A stretch of DNA of 64,000 bases, taken from assembly GCF_003576645.1 (NCBI RefSeq), contig NC_044929.1, positions 1,361,260 through 1,425,259 on the forward strand, written 5' to 3'. Source of the DNA: Ipomoea triloba (taxonomy: Eukaryota; Streptophyta; Magnoliopsida; Solanales; Convolvulaceae). This document shows positions 57,860 to 64,000 of the stretch, one piece after another. Made by a program: the position numbers and the translations under genes. The notes under the pieces were generated by a model. It made no database searches, was not told the DNA's origin, and saw only the letters and a program-made list of their open reading frames with translations. The number at the start of each line of letters is the position of its first letter. The first letter of the stretch is position 1.

Positions 57860-60800
57860 ATGGCGGCCGCCGCGGGAGACGCGGTGGTGGGGCAGCTAGT
57901 GAACCGGCTAGTCCAAGTAGTGGCGGAGAACGTGGCGTTCATAAAGGAGATAAAAGAGCAGATCAGCGCACTGGTGGACGACCTGACCTCCTTCGAGGCG
58001 TATCTGAGGCAGGCGTCGAGGAATCCGAGGGCGAACGACAACGTGGTCCTGAAAGACGTGGTGGACAAGATCCGGAACGTGGTGACCGACGCCGAGGACG
58101 CCATCTGTAAGTACACGGTGGAGAGGAAGCACTACAAGGACAAAGGGTGGCTCAGATTCATAGGATCCGCGGCGTATTACGCCAAGGTTAACGCCGCGGC
58201 TAGAGATATCCAGGGCATCTTGAACCGGGTTAAGAAGATAAGGGAATTCCATGGCCCTGCTCTCCAGGCCCTCATTGATGACCACGCCAAAGAACAACCT
58301 GCTATACATCTCATGGTACTTACTTTCCCGAGCATTCTATTCCTAATTAGTATTACATTTTTTTCCTATAAGTATTATGTTTTCATATTAGCTTACCTAT
58401 ACAAATTCGATGAAACAGTCTCACACAAGTATGATCCTAAGCTAATTAGATTAGTGGTTTGTGGATAGATAATTGTTTGGTAAAATTAGTTGTTGATAGT
58501 TAGTTAATTAATTATATATATAATGGTTCTCAAAAAAAAATTATATATATAATGACTTTTTAAAGATATGAGTATCTTTTATAATTATGTTTTATTATTT
58601 ATATAAGAGAAAATTATAATTTATGTCCCTCAATAATTATCAATTATCAATATCACTTTTGGACTATTAGTGGTATAAATATTGCACTCCAATTTTTAAA
58701 ACGGTATATATATTGTCCCTCCCGTACTGACGAGATAGGCAACATTTACACTACGGGAGAGATAATATATGTATCGTTTTGAAAATTAAGGGATAACATT
58801 TACACCATTAATAATTCAAGAGTGACATTAATAATTTTTATGGCATATTGTGGAGACGCATAAATTACAATTTTCTCTTTATATAATAATTACATCTAAT
58901 AAATGCTTATAAATAAATAAGTATTCTTTATAAAAGTAAAAATAACATTAAAGAATGGTAAAGGGCATTTACGAAAATATCTTATTTATCATTTTACCCA
59001 CTATTTTTATCAAAAAATAAATAAAAGGAAATTAAAATGTTGGTTTAAATGAAAAAATAAAATAAAAATGAGAAAGATATATTACGGTTTGAGAAGAGAA
59101 GTAAGGCCATTAAAGGAGTTTGATAATGATTTTCTCAAAAACCAAAGTAAAATATAAATGTTGCTTTAAATAGCTTTTCTAAAATTGGTTTTGTTTTTGT
59201 ATCAAAAAGCGTATCCTAAAAGTTGTTTATTAAATCCTTAATTTAAATAAATCAAACAATTAAAAGCTAAACTAAAAAGCCTCTTTACCAAAGAAAGCCT
59301 ATATATGCAATATAATTGATGCTGAGGTAGATACTTGTAGTGGGTAGCTACCCATGGCGAGTTGAGAATGGATGCTTAAAAGCTAAGCTAAAAGCATGTT
59401 TACACTTTGTTTCTCTTTCCCAAAACAAATTGACAATTGAGGAATATAGACCAAAGTAATTTGAATATTTTGAGGTTAATACACATTTAGGAGTAGACTT
59501 GTACTTATCATTGTTTCATTTTTATTTTTTTTTTGTGCCGTTGTTAAAGGCTCCCGTAGTAGAAGAAGTTGATGTGGTGGGTTTTGACAATGAAGCAAAA
59601 ACTATAAAAGATCGTCTCAAAGGAGGATCAAATGATCTAACAATCATCTCAATTGAGGGAATGGCAGGACTAGGCAAAACCACATTAACCAAAATGGTGT
59701 TCAAGGACCGTGATCTCCAATATGAGTTTTTCACGCGTCTCTGGGTTTATGTCTCAAGAACTATGAATAGAAAGCAAATATTCCTTGACATTTTGAGTAA
59801 CTTCACCAAAAACACCAAAGAGTTTCAGGGCATGAACGAGGATAAGTTAGCTGATAAAATAAAAGAATACTTGGAGGGCGGAAAGTATTTCATTGTACTG
59901 GACGATGTATGGACCGAGCATGATTGGAATTGTTTGAGAATTGCTTTTCCTAACAATAATAAAGGTAGTAGGGTCTTGGTAACCACTCGACACCACAATG
60001 TGGCTTCCCGTGTTGATTCTACTGGTAACCCGCACAAGCTAAAATTTTTGAGCATTGATGAAAGTTGGGAGTTGCTAGAGAAAAAGGTTTTTCGTAAAGA
60101 AAGATGCCCTAAGGAATTAGTAGGAGATGGAAGGCACATAGCAATAAAGTGCCACGGATTACCGCTTGCAATAGTGGTGATTGCTGGTGTCCTAAACAAG
60201 GATAGCACAACTACAGAGTGGAAAAGGATAGCTCAAGATCCCTATCCCATAATCAACAAAGAAGACATGAGCTACAACAAACTAGTAAAGATAAGCTATG
60301 ACAATTTGCCTTATAACTTGAAAGATTGTTTCCTATACCTCGCAGTTTTTCCTATAGGGCATGAAATCGCAACATGGAAGCTTATTCGTTTGTGGATAGC
60401 TGAAGGGTTCATCCCGATGGATGGTGGGTATAGCTCAGAATTGGTGGTCACGGCTGAAAAATACTTGAAAGATCTTGTCGACAGAAACCTTTTGATGGTG
60501 CTAAAAAGAAGAGCGGATGGTCAGACCAAAACGTGTCGTATCCATGATACATTACACGAGTTCTGCAAAAACGAAGGTGCTAGTAAGAATCTGTTTTATG
60601 AAATGGAAGTAGCTAAATCTGAGTTAAAAATAATGCCTCGTCGCATTTGTGTCCATTCCACTGTTCTAGACTTCCTTAAACTCGAAAATAAGCCATCTAG
60701 TGAACATGTCCACTCTTTCTTATCCTTTTGCTCCAATGAAATCGAGATTCCAAATGAGCACTTAGCAGTCATCCCGAAATCCTTTCGCCTCCTTAGGGTG

Positions 60801-61733
60801 ATGGACATCGAATCCCTTAAGTTCAAATTATTTCCCCGACAACTCTATGAACTCTCCCATCTGAGGTACCTTGCAGTATCAACCGAACTGAAAGTCCTCC
60901 CTGTTGTGTTCAATAAACTTTGGAACCTGCAAACACTCGTGTTCAAAACCTCAGAAAACACCCTTGAAGTTAAGGCAGATATGTGGAGTATGTCCAAACT
61001 AAGGCATGTGCACAGCAACACTTCCATGGTTTTGCCCCCTCCCCCGAAAAACGCTAAGAACAGCTCGGGAAGTACAGACATACAGACGCTCTCCACCATC
61101 TCGCCTTCGAGCTGCACAGCAGAAATTCTGGAGAAGACTCCAAATCTTCAGAAGCTAGGAATTCGCGGGAATCTAGCAGAGCTTATGGAGAGCAAGGGCG
61201 GAGTTATATTATTTGACAATCTCCAGATACTAGACTGCTTAGAAAATCTGAAGCTGATAAACAACGCCCTCCAGAACAGCAAACTACGAAGGTGCCCTCA
61301 CTCTGAGAAATTCCCTCGCAGGCTAAGAAAGATGACTTTATCAAACACAACGTTCGAGTGGAAAGACTTGAATATCTTGAGCTTATTGGAGGAGCTCGAA
61401 GTGCTCAAGCTGGAGGAGAATGCGTTTAGGGGAGAGTTTTGCGATGCGAGCAACATTGTCTTCAAACAGCTGAGATATTTGAGGATTGGAAGGACCAATT
61501 TAGTGTCATGGAAAGTTTCTAAGGATAGCTTTCAAGCACTGAAATATCTCATTCTCAGGCACTGCAATGTCCTTGAATCTGTTCCTTCTGTGTTTGGTGA
61601 GGTCGAGAGCCTTAAGGTTATGGAATTGTTCTGTACCAATGGAAGGGCAGCTAATTCTGCTCGGGAAATACAGGATCTGAAGAATAAAAGAAAATGTGGA
61701 TTTCAGCTCTCAATCTATCCTCCTGATCATTAA
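57860..61733 (+). CDS. NLR gene D: CC-NB-ARC-LRR, R1-like, two exons
   Basis: Predicted 879-residue receptor, tandem duplicate of gene C. Exon 1 (57860-58315, 152 residues) is GC-rich and starts MAAAAGDAVVGQLVNRL; it shares VGQLVNRLVQVV with gene C but has a different N-terminus. The EDVID-like TDAEDAICKY follows. The donor is GTACTT, the intron (58316-59549) ends GTTAAAG, and exon 2 (59550-61733) joins in phase 0. P-loop GMAGLGKTT near 189-197, kinase 2 FIVLDDVW near 266-273, RNBS-B VLVTTR near 294-299, GLPLA near 355, RNBS-D CFLYLAVF near 412, IHD near 483-485, LRRs to about 860, end IYPPDH. All motifs are canonical and the frame is intact. The longer frame running back to 59499 only reads through the intron's T-rich end. 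Confidence 0.9.
58609..58877. mobile_element. foldback MITE in the gene D intron
   Basis: A diverged relative of the element at 30172. The left arm GAGAAAATTATAATTTATG and right arm CATAAATTACAATTTTCTC are inverted, as are TATTAGTGGTATAAATATTG and the facing AACATTTACACCATTAATA. Confidence 0.8.
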
Positions 61734-61743
61734 GTTCACTACA

Positions 61744-62039
61744 GGTTAGCCAAATTCTTTAAAATCTCTTGTTCTTGATGGCACTAGCATTTCTATAGGA
61801 AAATGACACTTTTTCCCTGAATTATGCTTGTTTTGCCCTAATTTGTAAGGGTAAAAATGTCCATTTAACAAAAATGGGAAAAAATCGCCACTTTTAAAAT
61901 AATTGGAAAGGCTAATGTGCATACATGATTAATTCAGGAGAGAAAAATGATATAAACATATAATTTAGGGGAGAACAGTGTTATTTTCCCTTTCTTTATT
62001 TTCTCAACTTGACTATCCATTTCATTGTGATTTCTCCAG
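61744..62039 (+). other. probable 3'UTR intron of gene D
   Basis: CACTACAG followed by GTTAGC about 10 bases after the stop; acceptor TTTCTCCAG before AGACGTGGG at about 62040. This matches the arrangement after gene C. The intron contains A/T-rich DNA with imperfect inverted phrases. Confidence 0.6.
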
Positions 62040-62880
62040 AGACGTGGGTTTTTTTTATCATTCATTGGCGTGAATTTCTTGCTGGAATGAAGGGCTATTG
62101 CAATTCTAATGTCTCCCTGTTTCGCCATTAATTCCAGAGAGTGTTTGTGACATTTTCTTTCTTTTCCAGCTTTCTCAAGACTACGTAATGTTGTTTGTTG
62201 TCACTATCCTTTGATTTCAGCTTGCATTTTGTTGCTATTCTTTATTTAAACTTTTTTTTACTCATTCATCTAAATATAAATCATTTTATGCTTCACAATT
62301 ATGAGACTGCCGCACATGGTGTTCCTAAAAGTCCACACTTATTAAATCTTAACAAAAATAAAATATTACAAGTTGCATTGTTTGAATTTGTCTCTCTGCA
62401 ATAGAAATTTTTTAAGTTAATTTAATATAACTCTAGACTTGTTCTACTAAATTGGAACTATCACTATTGCATTCATGGAATCAAAACGCAATGATGATTT
62501 ACACTAAGAAACTTCTTAATTTATAACAATATTCATTTTTAATTATTGGGTAATTGATTTATAAGAATTTTCCTATTAGAATTTGTTTCAAGTAATTTCT
62601 TTTATAAAAAGTATTGATGGAGTTATTGATCTAAGGGTATCAAAGATTAATTAACACTCGAATTGTTAGAGTAACGATTTAAATGATAATGATTGCATGT
62701 ATTTGGTGGTAAAACTTACTAGGTATATAGTGAACATTTGACTTCTAGTTGTAGTAAATAGAAATGAAATGCTCAATTGTGTATAGGAAGTTCAATATGA
62801 CTTCACACTACTCCATTTTCAAATATTAAGATCACAATACCCGTTATGTTAGACACCGAAAGGGATATTGGGTGTGGATT
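62040..62880. other. 3'UTR of gene D and gene-free AT-rich DNA
   Basis: 62040-62240 resembles the gene C 3'UTR (GGCGTGAATTTCTTGCTGG, CTTTCTCAAGACTA). The remainder shows nothing I recognise. Confidence 0.5.
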
Positions 62881-62884
62881 ATGA

Positions 62885-63180
62885 CTTATTGGGCTCGCGT
62901 TATTGGGCCGGGGTGAGAGGGGTACGGGTATAGTAGGAACCGGAGGGAGGGTCGTCGGCCTGGTAGTCCGCCACCGGCGAGGTCGCCGACGGGCACATCG
63001 CCTCACCGCAGCCTGGCGCCCCCTCTCGCCACCTATCGTAGGTGCGACAGGAAGGGGGCCGGGTGCAAGGGAGTTGGTGCGATGTGTCTGATGGTGGTGC
63101 AGGGTGGGAAGACGTGGTGGGGAGACGTGGACCACGTGGCAAGAGGTGATGGAGTGAGGCCGTGAAGTGCATACGTGGAG
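62885..63180. other. GC-rich island
   Basis: About 300 bp of high GC in otherwise AT-rich DNA. Frames exist on both strands but are low-complexity (Pro/Arg/Gly/Ser) with no recognised domain. It may be retroelement or foreign repeat DNA. Confidence 0.4.
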
Positions 63181-63571
63181 TGCTCAGGGAAAGAGGGAAC
63201 TACTATATCCTAGTGGTCTGTGGTTCTTGTTTTAAACCCACTTGCTCAGCATAGTTGATCATTGGCCTATCGTTTGGGCCTTTTTCTTGTAGGACTCATC
63301 AACCCTCGTTCTGTACCTCTATACCTGGTTTATGGTGGATCCGGTCCCAACCACCAAATACTTAGTGATTTGAGACGCGACCTCAATGAACTTATTTCGT
63401 CTATATATATTATATTGATGGGTCAAATCATGACATGCATAATTTGTGCTTCCTATCATTTCAATTGAGCACTTTTAATTAAGAGTGTTCATTTAATAAA
63501 CACAGTTAACAACGGAATCAAATTAATTAATTTTGACAATTTGAAACAAATCAGTCAATAAACAAAAGGAA

Positions 63572-63771
63572 AATGCTATCCCCCTCCCCCCACCCCAGGC
63601 CACCCCCCAAGTTTGCCCTAATACTTTCCTCCCATTATGACTTATATTCATTGAACGGGGTGACATGAATGGATTTACTCCATGTACTGTTTATTAAATA
63701 CTAAAGTAAGCAATTAGATAGTGTCATGTTATTAGAGGAAAGTAGAACGAAAATGTTAGGGAGTGTAGCAT
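63572..63771. mobile_element. possible small MITE
   Basis: ATGCTATCCCCCTCCC at the left faces GGGAGTGTAGCAT at the right, giving short imperfect inverted ends about 200 bp apart. No clear target duplication. Confidence 0.35.
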
Positions 63772-64000
63772 CACTCTAAACAAAATTCATTAAAATTTAA
63801 ACAACTTACAAAAAAAAAACGATTATTCTAATTATGTCAAATCAATAGAGAGCCAATTGTTCGCCAAGATTTGCACACTCTAATTTTAATTTGTCATGCC
63901 CATGGTTCGGTTCCGGAATCGACCAAACCGGAACCGAACCTTGTATAACAGTTCCACATTCGGTTTCAAAACTGAAAATTACAGTTTGAATTAGATTTTT

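Noticed and set aside
59499..59549. N-terminal extension of gene D exon 2 (also 41985-42026 and 54707-54715)
   Set aside because: These are polypyrimidine tracts and acceptor sites; CC exons with matching phase exist upstream for C and D.

Overview
The window is AT-rich nuclear DNA from a flowering plant. The evidence is spliced genes, Stowaway, Tourist and foldback MITEs, tRNA-derived SINEs, LTR-retrotransposons with an initiator-Met primer site, a group III CONSTANS-like gene, and CC-NB-ARC-LRR (NLR) genes of the late-blight-R1-like type. That NLR type suggests an asterid eudicot. Convolvulaceae is my guess, not something the sequence proves.

Layout. 1-5.65 kb is gene-free. 5657-10958 is an LTR retrotransposon on the minus strand with a CCAAC target duplication, two LTRs of about 2.58 kb and only 138 bp between them (primer site and polypurine tract). 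13652-16046 (minus) is a two-exon COL16/BBX-type transcription factor gene with a decayed MITE in its intron. 16-25 kb is gene-free and full of MITEs and duplications. 25221-27923 (minus) is an intronless RPM1-like CNL with LHT in place of MHD. 28-35.4 kb is repeats: foldbacks, SINEs, decayed LTR-like DNA and GC-rich islands.

35.5-61.7 kb is an R1-like NLR cluster. Gene A (CC exon 35564-36025, NB-ARC-LRR exon from 37429) is followed by gene B (42027-44237), which has no CC exon and has substitutions in several nucleotide-binding motifs. At the place where its paralogs have a stop, gene A has a GTGAGT donor in phase 0, and gene B begins at a phase-0 acceptor. The pair may therefore be spliced into one CC-NB-LRR-NB-LRR protein of about 1,652 residues, which is the most interesting candidate here. 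Two solitary CC exons lie in inverted orientation at 49311-49685 and 50570-51052, next to an assembly gap whose flanks form an exact palindrome. Genes C (52167-56881) and D (57860-61733) are complete tandem CNL duplicates with the same intron phase, W-box motifs upstream and probable 3'UTR introns. Introns of the cluster hold a decayed L1 reverse transcriptase, MITEs and degenerate repeats.

The cluster looks like a birth-and-death immune receptor locus: two complete tandem genes, one altered partner gene, and orphan N-terminal exons left by rearrangement. The COL gene is an unrelated neighbour. 61.8-64 kb is gene-free with a GC-rich island near 63 kb.
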